A DNA stretch of 64,000 nucleotides from Chalara sp. BL73 (GCA_918026815.1 CAKJVC010000124.1:638576-702575); one strand, 5' to 3'. Counted from the stretch's first letter, positions 24,267-38,478 are shown. The notes: generated by a model not told the origin, from the sequence alone. Numbers and translations: made by a program.

Positions 24267-25233
24267 TTGTTACGTGGAGAGTGGCTTGTCCTGTACTACT
24301 TTGGTACCCTCACTCCCCACGCAATATTGTCCGCTGATATTCCCAACGCGAGCCCAACGAGAATCCAAAAGTTGCATCATCTACTTAGTATGATACGGGG
24401 GGATCTGTGCGGAAGGTCGAGCGTGATTTGCATTTGCATGTAGAACTGACAGAACCCGAAGGCTTCCCTTGCTAACAGGATATAGGTCGTCAGACGCAGC
24501 TTGCTACAGCAACAATTTGAAGCAGCAGGAAGGGCAGGGCCGTCGAAAGAGAATTAGGAATGCAGTCGTGTTGGCGTGCTCGTGTGCAGTGGTCTCCTTG
24601 GAAGAGCGTGATGGGGAAGAGAATGAGGAGAGTGGAAAGGGTATACACTAGGGTTAGCCACCTTATTTCTTTGCACGGTACAGTCCGATTTTCAAAGAAT
24701 GAGGTAAATAAAGATTAGAAAGAGGAAGGTACCTGAGGTGTTCAGGTCAGGTTAGATAGGAACGGAAAAAGAAGCAGCATGCGAAGAGTGTTGGTAATCG
24801 ATTTGGTGCAAGAGGTCTGTGTATTGTTTCCATTTTGTTGCAAGCGGGCGCGCAGGCGCAGGGTATTTATGTGATACCATGTTGTTGGCTGCCATTCCAA
24901 GCCAACGCTAGCAACGGGAGACTTTATGCCATTTGGCCCTGTTATGTCAACCACAACATCTTCCATTGATCAGAGATTCGTATCTCAGGCTGTGATTGGC
25001 CAGGAATTGAAAATTGAGCTTGAGGCTTTGTTGGCCACCGTGCTTAGCGTTGCCTTTAGCACCTTGGAAGGTTTCTCCGCGAGGCTGGGCCGCCCTTCTT
25101 CGCCAAAAAATTATTATCGCGTAGAGCACCTGGCGTCGTTGGTTGTGGCCGGTGCGGGATCAACATCATCAACTCCCAGGTACCCTGATCACAAACTGCT
25201 CCGGCCAGTTAATCATATCACCTCACCTTCAAG
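24267..25233. other. divergent promoter, coiled-coil gene / RVB2
   Basis: About 970 bp between divergent start codons. A CCAAT-type box (GATTGGCC) lies near 24993-25000. The ORFs across this interval have no recognisable domain. Confidence 0.4.
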
Positions 25234-26748
<1,515 letters not shown>

Positions 26749-27787
26749 TTTGATTAGATGACAGGCGTTGGGCTTATCAAAAATGGTAGATCTGTATGAC
26801 TAGGGCGCGGCATCGAGGCTCAGCGACTGGATGTCCTCGTAATTATATCAGGATGGCTTGGACAAATAAATGGTCATGAAACCGCTTGAGGCAGGAATAT
26901 GATACTTACATAAGCTAAATTACACTGTCCCTTTCAAGTCGGCCATATTTTCCACGTACAGAAAGTAGTCAAACAAAATCAGTGTAAACACAATGATTTG
27001 GTCCCAACAGCAATGACTTCAAAAAGACACTCCAGTGAGTGCTCAACCACCCTCACCTGTAATTTTGCAATTCAAAACACATGCTCGATTCTCAGGTGTA
27101 GGAAAACATGACGAAGAGCACTAAATCATTCTCTTATCTCGGCTTAATATTTCTGTGTTAAATGGCACGAGCTCACAAAGATGTATAACCCACACTCGAC
27201 CCGAGAAAGACTCATTCAAGGCTCTTGAAGTCCAAGCACCACTCCACCCTCAACTACCAGTTCCCCACTCTACGAATTTGAAATTGCTGTTGCACATCTG
27301 GAAGTTGTCAATATAAGTTTAAAATGGATGACCCCTGAGCTCACGTAAGCAGGCGGGGGAAGGCCAGCCAGTGAAGATCCATTAGAATATTTAGAGCATC
27401 TCGAACTGTTACTCTTTTTGGTTTCTAAATGCTATTCGTACATTACCATTTTCAGGACCAATATTCTATTCCCGTCGCGGTTGAGGTGTGATCTGGATAT
27501 ATGGGTGTGATGGCAAGATGCCTCTGCATATTGTTGTTTAGGTTTCTACTGATAAGTGTACTTGGTATATATATCCCGAGAGCACATTTGAGACGTTCCA
27601 TGCAGATAGAACTTTAACTAATGATAAAAGTAATATCTTCGTAAAAAGGTTGATTATGATAAACTCTCCTGTGTACGGAGACGATCAAATCTATATCAAA
27701 TTGCGCACCCAGAGCCAACTCATACGCCATATCTCTACCAACGCCAGCCTTAAATGCACGAAAACTGACCTGTGGCGACAAATGATC
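26749..27787. other. convergent intergenic region of 1 kb
   Basis: Holds the 3' flanks of RVB2 and UFD1. No ORF with recognisable features or RNA gene was found. Confidence 0.5.
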
Positions 27788-29069
27788 TCAGGGATTCTTG
27801 CCAGGAACCTTCTTCCCATCAAGTCTCCTACCAACGCTCGGCTCAGGCTTCAATTCAGGGACAACTTTTTCGCTTTCTGCTTTCGGCTTGACAGCTCCAC
27901 CACGCAACGTTTGTCCTTGACCTGCAAAATGTGGCTGTAGTGCTTCTGCATTCTCTTTATCTTTATCTGCCTGTGTCTTAAAAGGTTTGACGTCATAACC
28001 GAAGAAGAGTCTATTAGGAGCAAGGCGTAAGGGCTGCGGACCGTTCGTTCTCCGTAACGGTTGTGGTGGAGGGTTAGTAGATTTTCCCGCGACAGGTGTC
28101 GATGCTTGTGGTGTTGTGACTTTAGCACCTTTCTTAGATAGCTTCTGGCCGCCAAGTAGGAAATTTGAGGAGACAGCTCTGGCGCCTGATGCTGCCGAGC
28201 TGGCAGTTGGCTTAATGGCATCATAGTTGATCGCTGCGGCCATGGTACCGTGATGGTGTAGTGTGCCTCCTATAGGTAGACCATTCACGCTTCTTGGTGT
28301 GCTTGTTCCACTCGCTCGGCTTGACGTTGGCTCGACGTATCCTAGAGGCGGCGCAAAATCAACTGAAACATCAGTCTCTATCATACTGACCCCCATCTTC
28401 TCGCTCGTCGGCTTGACTTCCAATACTGCAACCTCGTAAATCGTCTCATTATATTTGAACTTGAAGATGTCCCCTTGTGTTAAAGTTGCGAAGTTACGGA
28501 ACGCCATCTCAAGGACAGCTTTAGGGTCTGTGATCTCCAGGAAATTTGTGCTCTGTGGCTGAATCTTGACGAATGAGGCCGGCTTTAAGCTTGTTGACCT
28601 AATCTGTAGAATGTCGCCCATCTCAACTAATAGGGTGTCCATCATCTGTCCATGATTAGCCAAATTCTGAATCATAGAGCGGGATTCAGTGTACCCAAGG
28701 TGGTAGATAAACCTTTCCCTCCTCAGCTACAAATTCTAGTACGCCTGCATGTGTGGTTTTACCAGCAGCTCCATTGATAAGTTCGAAGTTCATGGGATAC
28801 TCGATATGGAGCCGAGTAAGCTTCTCGAGCGCCGAAGGCGGCATGAAGATCTTGCCTCCAAAGTCGACATAATCACGATCAGGCCCGGGCAGCATACCAG
28901 AGGGATAGCATCGATAATGTTCGTCGAACCTTTTCGGGCGTCCTCCCATTCCTCTGTTCTGCATCATAGCAAGATATGCTTCATCATCCCCTCCATAATA
29001 TCCGTAGCTAGACTAGGAAGATATTAGATCTCAGAACACGTATTTTTAATAATAATAAAAGCATACCAT
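27788..29069 (-). CDS. ufd1: ubiquitin fusion degradation protein Ufd1
   Basis: Ufd1 pairs with Npl4 as the ubiquitin-binding cofactor of the Cdc48/p97 segregase in ER-associated and nuclear protein degradation. Exons are 29067-29069 (the ATG alone), 28695-29012 and 27788-28645, giving 392 residues. The 54-nt first intron starts directly after the ATG, and the acceptor CTTCCTAG yields MSSYGYYGGDDEAYL. The Ufd1 double-psi barrel domain reads FDEHYRCYPSGML, then KIFMPPSALEKLTRLHIEYP, THAGVLEF and YLPPWMMDTLL. The last motif is rebuilt across the second intron, whose branch is GCTAATC. LKPASFVKIQPQSTNFLEI follows. The C-terminal 150 residues are Pro/Lys-rich, with FFGYDVKPFK as in other fungal Ufd1 proteins, and should bind Cdc48 and Npl4. 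It is divergent from LIN1. Confidence 0.93.
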
Positions 29070-29306
29070 GGTGGCGTAACAAGAAGGTGAGTGAAATCAC
29101 TCGAACGTTAGATGTGGAAATATATCTGTAGGAGATGAACGACTCAAGTCGAAAAAGTTTAAAAAAGCTCAAGGCCACCACAGATGACGTTCTACAGCCT
29201 CGCCTAAAATGTAAGGTCACGCAACCTCGAACCTTCTATTGATCTCCAACACCAAAAGCAATCCGATAATGACCTGACGGTCAATCTTCTTGAGCACTCA
29301 AGAATC

Positions 29307-31167
29307 ATGTCTTCACGTTATTCGGCGGCACGTCCAAACAAAGCGGGGGAGAAGTTCGCCCGTACTCACCACCATGAACACGATGATACCGGCCCCTCCA
29401 AGAAACCGAAATTCGACATCCGCAACCCCTCAGCGCTTGCCCCAGATGCCCCTGAAGAAGATGCAATGCTAGAGGCAGACGTTATTGGTGGATCTTCAGC
29501 TTGGACGAAGCGTGGAGCGGTCAATCTCGATGGCTACGACAGTGACTCGGATAATGAGGGGTTTGATACGCGCGCAGAAGAACGAGCAAAAACAAAGAAA
29601 GGGGACGTGAGCATTACAGATGCTTTCGACTATACGAAACAGGCAGAGGCTGTTGCTGACGATGACGATATGTGGGGCGAGGATGATGACGAGGAAGACA
29701 GCACGGAAAAGACCAGAGGCAAATGGAAGAAAACTGTTTCTTTCCAGGAAGAGGACGAAATCGAAAAATTCTCTGTGCTTAACAGCAAAAGTGGTGGCCA
29801 CATCTCGGGAAACTTTGCTCTGGATCCCAAAGGAAAACTCTCCACACATGCGATGGATGATCAAGAGAGCAGCGATGACGAAGACGAAGCAGAGCTAGCC
29901 GCACTAGAGGAAGGTATCGACGAAGAGGTTGGCGCAGGCGGCCTAAAGAAGAATGCTCCCAAAGTGGACGCTTTCAACATGAAGTCTGAACAGGAAGAAG
30001 GCCGATTCGATGATGCGGGTAATTATGGTAGGTTATATTTAGGTTTTAAATGAGTACAGTCAAACCTCGATATATCGGAACCCGTTGTATCGGAAACCTC
30101 CACATATCGGAGTGAACCTTTGGAATGCCAGTGTTTAAATGGCTATATTAGAACTTGTTATATCGGAAACGTCTACATATCGGAATACTAACGTGGAACC
30201 GAGGCTTCCAATATATCGAGGTTTGACTATACAACACTTAACGTCACTTCTGCCTACTATGGCTAATTGAGTGATCATACAGTTCGAAAAGCAGCAGATC
30301 CAGATGCCATGCATGACCAATGGCTCGAAGGAGTGAGCAAAAGGGATATGAAGAAGGCAGCCCAAGCACATGAGAAACGAGAGGAAGAAAGGCGTCAGAA
30401 AAGATTGGAGGATGATGCAATGCTGTTGCCCGATATATTAAAAACCTTGATAGTACGAGTAAGCGCCCCGCTTATCGTTCTTCTACTGTTTAGATTTTGG
30501 CATATATCACATGCAAAATCCATTCCATTTTTGGAGGAGTTCAATTCGGCTAAATACATTCTCAGATATTATGTGCTAACTCATGTGATACCAGTTAGAG
30601 AGGGGCGAAACCGTCTTAGAGGCACTAGCACGACTAGGCAAAGCCCAAGCAAAAACTAAAAGGATTCCGAAGTGGAAACTCAAAAGGCATAAGCACAACG
30701 GTGATTCCATAGAGGTGGATGTACCGTCGACCGAGGACCCAGAACAAGTTAGCATTCGCGAGGCTGTTGAAGCTATCACCAGTGCTGCAGATCAGCTTCT
30801 CACCAGGGGCCAAACAGAGGTCTATGAGCAAGAGCGAGAAATGCTTATTCGACAGTATGGAAGAGAAACAGGTGAAGATTGGGTTGAGGCGCGAAGCCAG
30901 GGTTTGGGCGAGGGGTCAGCGAAAATGTGGGAATATAAATGGACAGATGGGCGAGAGTAAGTCAATTTCTGATTTAGAGGAGATTTGTGCCCGGTATCTG
31001 CTTCTTACAAGATAGTTACTAACTCGGGAATTAGTGGCGGTGAGAAGCAGGGCCCATATGATGGACCAACTATGTTTGCCTGGCAAGAAGCAGGCTATTT
31101 TGGAGAAGGCGTTGAATTTAGGAGATCTGGTGAGGCGCTATGGAGTCGGAATATGGATTTTATTTGA
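29307..31167 (+). CDS. lin1: LIN1/CD2BP2-like U5 snRNP protein with GYF domain
   Basis: This is the fungal homologue of yeast Lin1/Snu40 and human CD2BP2, a U5 snRNP assembly factor. Exons are 29307-30027, 30283-30452, 30595-30956 and 31035-31167, giving 461 residues. The N-terminal half is acidic and disordered, with VNLDGYDSDSDNEGFDTRAE, DMWGEDDDEED and a GNFALDP-type segment characteristic of this family. The middle has MHDQWLEGVSKRDMKKAAQA. The C-terminal GYF domain is WEYKWTDGRD, then GPYDGPTMFAWQEAGYFGEG and VEFRRSG. It is rebuilt across the last intron, which has a perfect TACTAAC branch. The first intron (30028-30282) is unusually long because it holds a MITE. The frame is intact. The divergent UFD1 start is 237 bp upstream. 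Confidence 0.9.
30057..30229. mobile_element. 173-bp pogo/Fot1-type MITE in LIN1 intron 1
   Basis: The ends are inverted repeats: CAGTCAAACCTCGATATATC at 30057 and its near-exact complement ending GGTTTGACTA at 30229. TA dinucleotides on both sides (30055-30056 and 30230-30231) fit the TA target duplication of Tc1/pogo elements. It has no coding capacity, so it is a non-autonomous miniature. The inside has a duplicated block: GTATCGGAAACCTCCACATATCGG near 30087 and a diverged copy near 30160. It lies fully inside the intron and leaves donor, branch and acceptor usable. Confidence 0.8.
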
Positions 31168-34060
31168 GATACGATTACCGCAATGGTCTTCGGGGCTTAG
31201 GAATTTTATCTCCAAGTACCATATCACGAAATAGGGTCTATGACTTCTTGCCAAATTAGTAAGCTTTGGATCCGTATATTAAGTCATGAGCTGACAAGGC
31301 TGGGGAGACGATATAGCTATCTGAGGATAAAGGATTCATTTTGACCGATATCCTAGATGCTTGGGAGGTTTATCTCAATCCTGCGCCAATACACATACTC
31401 TATCGAATATCAAAGCCGTTGTTCCTGTGAAACCTGGTCAGCCGTAGTGTGGATTCAGAGTCAGATTATGCTCCCCCAAGTGTAACAGGATGTTTTGAAT
31501 ATACTTGTAGGCTTGACGGATTGTGAATCAAATCAACAGCATGCCTCGGGTCTTGTCTCTGTATACCATCCTTTCTAGTCAAAAGGTTTTCTTTAGCTGT
31601 GGGGCATTTTCTGGCCACGTTGAAGCAGGCTATTCCATTACAAACAGAATCATTACAGCAACCTTCCCAGAGAACGGGCCAAGTCCCTCCTCTTCCCAAT
31701 TATACCTACCAGCCTGCAACTTTCCCTTTCATTTCCATTCAAATAAAGCTATATCATCCCCCAAAATTTATACAAACAAGGTGTACTGGTCGAACACGTC
31801 AGAACGAGCGCTTTTTGGTTGGCTATGAATTCAGGGCACGCGCAAAAACGTGGCTTTAGACCTTCCGGAAGGAAGCTCTATGGAGGGCATAAAAGGCGAT
31901 CCGTGAGTGGCGTTTTCCGTTCCACTACTTTCGTGTTAATTCTTGAAGTTCTCATTTTGCCTTGTTGATAATTGTGGGCGACTGTAAGTCGAGCATGTGG
32001 CAGAGCAAAAGCAAAGTAGTCAGAATAATGCAGAACTTATTGATCATCACATGGCACTTCTTCGCACCTAGTAGATACTAGTCAAGTCAATGTATAAGCT
32101 GAGGTTGTGTAGAATACGCTGCCTATATTTAGAGATATGTGGACAAATGTAGAAGTACTGAAAACGATTTATGAAGACCCTTAGTTCGTAGACTATCCAT
32201 TAGCCTGCGCGAAAAGTCCGATGTTTACCTTCCTATGATGGTCTAGAGACGACGAGTTGGTGGACTGACCAGGTAATCTGGGAGTTCGAAGAGGAAAATG
32301 AGATGGCTTACAGTGTTTCTCAAGCCTCCTAGTCGGTTCTCGCAACGGAATTTAGAAAAAGGTTTCATCATTTGACTTGATGGCCTGGGGTGGATGCGGT
32401 AGGCCACCCTCCATCATGTATTGTTCTCCTAAGGATTGTTCTGTCAGGGCAAGGTTATGTGAATGATTCAAGTCGCCTAGGTAAGCATGACTGACCTTTT
32501 CCTCAATGCCTTCATCTTAGATGAACAACTGTTTCTTGGTGTGCTGACTCGAAATCATCTTATCGGACATTTGTCCTCATCTCCGGCTATGCTTAAGAAC
32601 CTTTTGCCGGCCACGATACAGGTAAGGCTTCAAGCACTACCCTTTAGGATTCACATCATGGCACCGGCACTGCAACATGATTTAGAAGATGGTCCCTTTA
32701 AAAATTCATTCCGACATGAGCACGAAGTAGAGAGTCAATGCGAACAATATACATAGCTCTACTCATTTGATACACCACTTCCTCCCAGCTTGAGCCTAGA
32801 TCCTCGCAAGGAGACGAGAATAGGTCTTGGGGGGAAAGGCATGCCTTTATCTAAGTCCTTTATGGGAATCGATAGCTATGCTGCTTAGGAGGGTAAGAGC
32901 GAAGTAGCCCTTGCAGTCCCCCACCCCGAGCTGTCGTGAGCTACGGTTTAGTCTGCAATACAGAAGCCCCTACCTAGGGCAACCCACAGTTTAAGAGCAA
33001 TCATTCGCCATTCTTCTCTCGATCAATCCAGATGGTTATATCATTCACCATGAAGAATCCATATCTCGTTGCAGTTTCAACAGTTCTCTGGATAAGCTCG
33101 ATCTCGATATTTACAGCAACCATGGTATTGTTTACACACTGTCCTGCAAATGACTCAATATCTGCCTAGTCCTAGATCTCTGGGCCTCTCTCGTATCCTC
33201 CTTGGCATATATTGTTTACATCTAGTTCTCGAGGACAGATGTAACTCCCTTGAAAGAGATCATCGCTCCCAGCGAAGGGATGAGATGTGCGAACTAAGTG
33301 GAAAGCGCTTCTCACAATGGTTGGTATGAGCGGGCTTTTGGTCCCAGAAATTGATTGATTTGCGGCTGAAGTGCTGTGGGAGAAAGATCGGGAAGGAAAT
33401 ATCATTCTTGAAGAGTCATCGGTCTAGAGGTTTTGCAGGCAGTTCTGAATTAACAGCCTGGCGAATACATGCTGTGAGAGCATTCTTGACTAGAAAATTG
33501 GCTATACTAACCTAATACATAGATCTAACGCCTTTGAATCGGCCGAATTTAGGACATGAAGTAATTGGCTTTTTTCAGGGCTTTCAATTTAAACATTCAC
33601 AGTTGTGGCTAGACGTCAACCAAATTATGACAACATGAATGAGAGCCTTATTTCCGTGTCTCCCATCCAGCCAGATTAAGTAATTATAGTTCCGAAGATA
33701 TCCTGAATTAACTTTCGGCATTAGACAGTAGGCTTGATGGGGGGAAACATCTATCAACAGCATCTGCGTTGCTGCCCCATCAGTTTGGCATCTCTTGTCT
33801 AGCAAGTTGACAGCAAATACCATGGCGGAACCATAAGTTAAGTCTCACAATCAAGACCCACTCCAAGAGGCAATCGTATTTACGAAACCAAACGAGGCGA
33901 CAGCGGAGGACATAGCCCATGAAAAATATAGAGATTTCGCTGAGGTAAGTAAGTTTGCGGACTAGCAAACCGGGATCGTGACAAAACATAACAAATCTTT
34001 GCTCAAACACATACAAAATTCCTTCTAGATGAGTTTATTAAGACAAGTGCTCTAGCTTAT
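31168..34060. other. gene-free stretch of 2.9 kb left of the transposon nest
   Basis: Short ORFs only, none with a domain. No repeat shared with the nest was seen. It may hold decayed sequence, but I cannot name it. Confidence 0.45.
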
Positions 34061-34180
34061 TTAGCCTGTGTGATGCCTGGCACTGGTCCATAAGGCACCT
34101 TCTCATCCAAAGGAGGTTCAAACACATGCTCATGCTCGATCTCAGGGAACTGTAGGATGCCATTCGCGTCGACATAGTTC
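34061..34180 (-). pseudogene. 3'-terminal coding fragment cut by LINE copy A
   Basis: The minus strand reads without a stop from the LINE poly(A) junction to a TAA at 34061-34063. It gives a 38-residue Pro/Glu-rich C-terminus with the motifs FPEIEHEHVFEPP and DEKVPYGPVPGI. The composition looks like real coding sequence, unlike the surrounding ORFs. I do not recognise the protein. The upstream part is not seen right next to the other end of the nest, so it was deleted or lies elsewhere. Confidence 0.45.
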
Positions 34181-34238
34181 TTTTTTTTTTTTTTAATTCC
34201 TTTTAACGTGCTGTATCAGTCAAGGACTATGTAGCACG

Positions 34239-34258
34239 GCTAGCGCCTAGGCGCTAGC
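34239..34258. repeat. perfect 20-bp palindrome, LINE 3' UTR (copy A)
   Basis: GCTAGCGCCTAGGCGCTAGC equals its own reverse complement. It is kept without change in copy A, copy D and the short LINE tail at 57.5 kb, while the rest of the copies differ widely. Confidence 0.9.
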
Positions 34259-35489
34259 GTTCCTATCTAGTTTATGTACAAGCAATAGTAGTAGTCAATC
34301 TATTCCAGTGAATGTTGAGGGTCTAGCCCTGATTGTAGCAAATAGCAAAACAAATGAAATCGTAGCGAACGTCTATTCCTCTCTCTCTAGCTCCCCTAGC
34401 GCCTCTAGCTTTTCTAGCTCTTGTTCCCGCTTTAGCCTGTTCAGGTAATTCCGTCTAGTACAGATGCTAGTCGCTTTAAGGAACGCTAGCGTCTTTTCAA
34501 TGCCGATTGTTGTGTGCAATAGTAAGGCTATTGTAAGCCTGTTTCCTCCAAAGTCGTTTTTAAGCTTTGATCTAGCTAAAACTAGCTTAGGATCATTACA
34601 GCTAAGTAGCAAATGCTGGGCTGTTTCCTTCGTTCCGCATACGCACTTGTCAGACGTCACATGACCTAGCTTGTGCAAATATAATCGAATATAGCTATGG
34701 CCGAGCTTTAATTGAAATAGCGAGCTTGCTAGCTCTCTAGTCGTTCCGCGCGGTAGTTGTATTTTTGATTTGATTTTCCACGGAAATAGCTTTTTGTACG
34801 TAAATAGATTTGTACTAGGCTTGCTGTTGTACTTTGCTAGCACGTTTTTCCATTCCGCAATATTAGCTTTTTTAGCCTCGCAGCTTAATACTGCAAAACT
34901 AGTCGTTGTAGTACTAGGTTCGATAGTTGTAGCTAGTTTAGCTAGTTTGTCGGCTTGGTTATTTCCGTAGATATTTGTATGCCCTAGAACTCACTTTAGT
35001 GCAATACTAGCTTTTTTATTATTACATGTAGCGTAGCTTCGCTAGCGCGTATTTGCTGTGATTAGCCAGGATTGTCGTTAGCTGATTTTAGCCTGTGAAG
35101 TGCGGCTTGATTGTCGGTATAGATATTGTAGTTCTGGCCAGGCTGTGCTATTGTACTAGCGTATTCGATAGTTTGTGTGATTCTTTCTAGTTCTCCATTG
35201 TAAACTAGCTGTAATTGGCCAATGTTGTCGATATTACGATGTATCGTACTAGGCTGTCCTTGATTGTCGTATTGTAGCGCAATGAAGCCGATTCCTACAC
35301 CTGTCGATTCGGTGCTCGGGATCATCGACGCGTCGGAGTAAATAATTGTACTAAGGTAGCTTAAGTGATTCAAGCTAGTTTGGTGCATTGTAGTGGCGTC
35401 CTTTTTTGACAACGAGCTAATTTCGACCTTGTACGGCGTAGTGCGATTTTATGGAGCATACTTGTAGTGCTTTATATGCTCTAAGTTAG

Positions 35490-35526
35490 CTGAACTAGCT
35501 AAACTAGCTGAACTAGCCGAACTAGC
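35490..35526 (-). repeat. 9-bp minisatellite in ORF2, four units
   Basis: On the element's coding strand, GCTAGTTCA-type units are repeated about four times and code for Ala-Ser-Ser. The same site has five or so degenerate units in copy C and seven perfect ones in copy D. Confidence 0.75.
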
Positions 35527-35636
35527 GATGCGTTCTAGCTGTGTGCTGGCTGTAGCTGTTTGTATAGCTTGTTTGATTGAGTGATTTTAAGGTAGCTTCA
35601 AAGCTCGAATAGTATATTAACGTACGTTAGTATCTA

Positions 35637-35752
35637 TGTTGAAACTTTAGGCAGACAGCTCTACTATAAACCCTGACTGTAGGCATATAGATAGAGAGCT
35701 TATCCCTTACTTTCATTTGAATAATATAATCGTGTTTTTTTTTATTTCTACA
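35637..35752 (+). mobile_element. 116-bp solo-LTR-like insertion inside LINE copy A
   Basis: This block is absent from copies C and D at the same point of ORF2. It begins TGTTGAAACTTTAG and ends TTTCTACA, so it has TG...CA ends. It contains CTATAAACCC as a TATA-like box. The flanking 5-mers are ATCTA and ATTTA, a 5-bp target duplication with one C-to-T difference that RIP could explain. It is very short for an LTR but fits a solo copia-type LTR. The family is unknown. Confidence 0.6.
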
Positions 35753-38478
35753 ATTTAGTCGTACGCTAGCGGGATACAGTGCCGATTCGACTTCTATAGG
35801 ACTAATAAAGCTAGTTCGAAAAACGCTTAGAATTTTGCGTAGTGCTAGGTTTTGAAGTGATTGTAATTGTCGGCCGAATTGTGATTGGCTTTTCCACTAT
35901 ATTGTAGCTCTATAATCAGCTACGCTAGTTACGCAAGCGAAATACAGCTGTCGAATAGCAAAAAAACTAAGACTTTGCTTCGTATTAGCTAGTTTAGCTA
36001 GTCGATAAAAACTAGATCTAGCTTGACTAGTACGTATTGCGACGTGTTGCTTGAATATAAATCCTGAATCGAACTAAACGCTTAGCTAGCGTACTAGCTT
36101 TTTTGGCTGTACGACTTCGTTGTTAAGTAGTTGTAAGCTAATTGTACTAGCTAGTTTAGCTGTCGTAAAATGGATTAGTTCGGTTTTGGCCAAATCGAAT
36201 TGAATAGCATTCAAGCTCGCTAGTTCAGCTAGTTTAGCTACTTCGCGTTTTAGTATGCGTACATTTTTCCGCAGGCTGGTCGATAACGTAGTCAATAACA
36301 TATCGTTTATGTACGACACTATTTTAATCGACGAAGCTAGCTTTGCCGCTGAGTTTTGTATGTAAATCAAAAATAGTATTAGCGAAATAGGACTGCTTTG
36401 CAGGATGCCGGTATTAATTGTACTAAATTGCTTTAATTGGTTGTCGAACGAAAGTCGTAATTGTCGATTAGCTAAAAATGACGATACCCAGGAAATCAAG
36501 CTAGTCGGCATGCCGAGCTTTTGCAAAATAGCTAGTAGCTGATTTTTGGCCACGTGATCGAATGCTTTTTTAATGTCTAGAAACAGCGTTGTTGTTGTAC
36601 GTTTTGCTAGTCGATTTTGTTGTATTTTATTTGTTAATAGCATTGCTGCGTCGATAGCTGATTTTTTCAAGCGACCTCCGATTTGCGTATTGTGCAATAA
36701 GCTAGTTGTTTCCGCTAAGTAGCTAAATCGCTGAGCTAGTATGCGTTCGCTAATTTTGCTTAAGCAATTTAGTAGCGATATTACTTTGTATACTGTCGGA
36801 TCCGTGTAGTCAGGCTTTTAATGCTTTTTGAGTATTACACTTGTAGCTTGCTTCCAGCACTTTGAGTGATAGCCGATATGCAATAAACTAGCAAATAGTC
36901 TATAAAATAGCTCCGGATCCGTACAATAAGCTTAGCGAATAATGTTTTGATTAATCAAATCCGGCTTTGGCGTTTTGCTTTTGATTTTTGCCGAGCATGC
37001 ATTTTCTAGCTCCGAAATAGCTAGTTTTGGCCATGTTTACGTAGTACTAAGTCGATAATTGTTCCAAGCTAACTTAGCTGCTATTGGTAGCGGAAAAAAC
37101 AGCTTGCTACGTAGCGCACTAGCTTTGCTTTGAAATGTCGTTTAGCCTGAAATAGCAGGCATTCGTTCCGTTTGTCGATTTTTTGTATAAGCTATAGCTT
37201 TGTAAATTGATCGCGGATCCTCTTTTTCCAGAAATTGATTCCAATGCTTGCGTTTTGCATGTTTGATGGCCAAAAAATAGCTATTCCGAGCTACTAGATA
37301 TTCCTGTTTTTAACTGGAATCACGTGCTGTAGTATCACGTGCTAACTGTCGTTTGCACTGTAGCATAGTTTGCCGCAATTCCCGTAGTTCGTCATTCCAC
37401 CAAGGCTTGGCTTTAGCGCTAGTTTTTTGTATTGGGATAGCTATTTTTGCTGCTGTAGTAATAGCTGTAGTAAGTGATTCCGCGGCTTGATCTAAAAAAT
37501 CAGTAACTAGCATATCCGAGTAGCTAGTGCTAGCGCTAGCGTGCTGTAGCATTTGTCCGATTTCCAAATCAGAATCCTGAAGCAGTTCCAAGCTAGCTGA
37601 GCTACTTTGATCAATTGTACTAAGCTGAACTAAGGCCGAACTGTTCAAAATCGAGCTATTTTCGATTTCTCGAGCAAAAGCTTCGGAGAATCGAGGCTAA
37701 TCAGCTAGTTGCGTGTTGAATCTAGTTTGCATATTGTTGTCGAAATCCGAGCTAGTGCTGGTTCCGCGTATTGTAAAAAGGATGCCGTAATGATCCGAGC
37801 TTAAATCAAGCAAAATTTGCCAGTCGTCGACTAGTTCAGCTAAATTGCTCGAAACTAGAGTCAAATCTAGTACCGATTCTTTAGCTAACTGTGGCCGAAA
37901 AAAAGTGCTTTCGCTAGGCGTATTCAATAACGCTAGTTCTTGATTTTCGATCCAGTTGACTAGCTCGTCGGCATTCGGACTAGGCTTTGCTAATGGATCC
38001 TACTAAAGATGATGCGTATTAAAATCGCCTAGCAAAATTGTACTTGGCTGTAACGTTTTAGTATACAAGCACCGTTTTAGCGTTTTGGGCCTTAATTTAG
38101 CTTGGTCTAATTTATTGTAAATATTGAAAAGTTGCAATTTTGACGTTTTTTCTACAATATCGACTACAAGCATATCGGAGTCACGTAGTAACGTGCTTGC
38201 TATAGTGACTATTGGCCGATAGCTTTTCGCTACGTAGACTAGCGTACGAAGTCGGAATAAAAGATCAGCCGGCAAAATCTGTAGAAATGCTGAATAAGCT
38301 ATTGAGCGTGTTGTCGAATAGTCTAGTTCATTGTCGGCTAGTTGTACTAGCTATAGTTCTTGAACTACTATTATGTCGATTTTTAGCTCAATAGCTAGCT
38401 GAAGTGCTGATTCGGTAGCTGCAGCGCTTTTGTTGAGGTTTACTTGTAGTACTTTCGTATTGCTACTAATCATACTAG

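Larger units (their letters stand above)
34373..38473 (-). pseudogene. LINE copy A ORF2 (endonuclease-RT-RNase H), broken
   Basis: The start ATG (38471-38473) lies 5 bp after the ORF1 stop in a different frame, giving MISSNTKVLQVNLNKSAA. Endonuclease signs are ILLGDFNTHH, ESVLDLTLVSSNL and SDHYGILFTI. The RT region has TTTLFLDIKKAFDHV, NRQLRLSFDNQL and the damaged YINDM box. RNase H has IIYSDASMIPS and YTDNQAALHRLK. The C-terminus holds CVCGTKETAQHLLLSC, a zinc-finger-like end found in this class of LINE. Several in-frame stops and a frame change around the inserted LTR at 35637-35752 break it. It keeps some tryptophans that copy D has lost. Confidence 0.85.
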
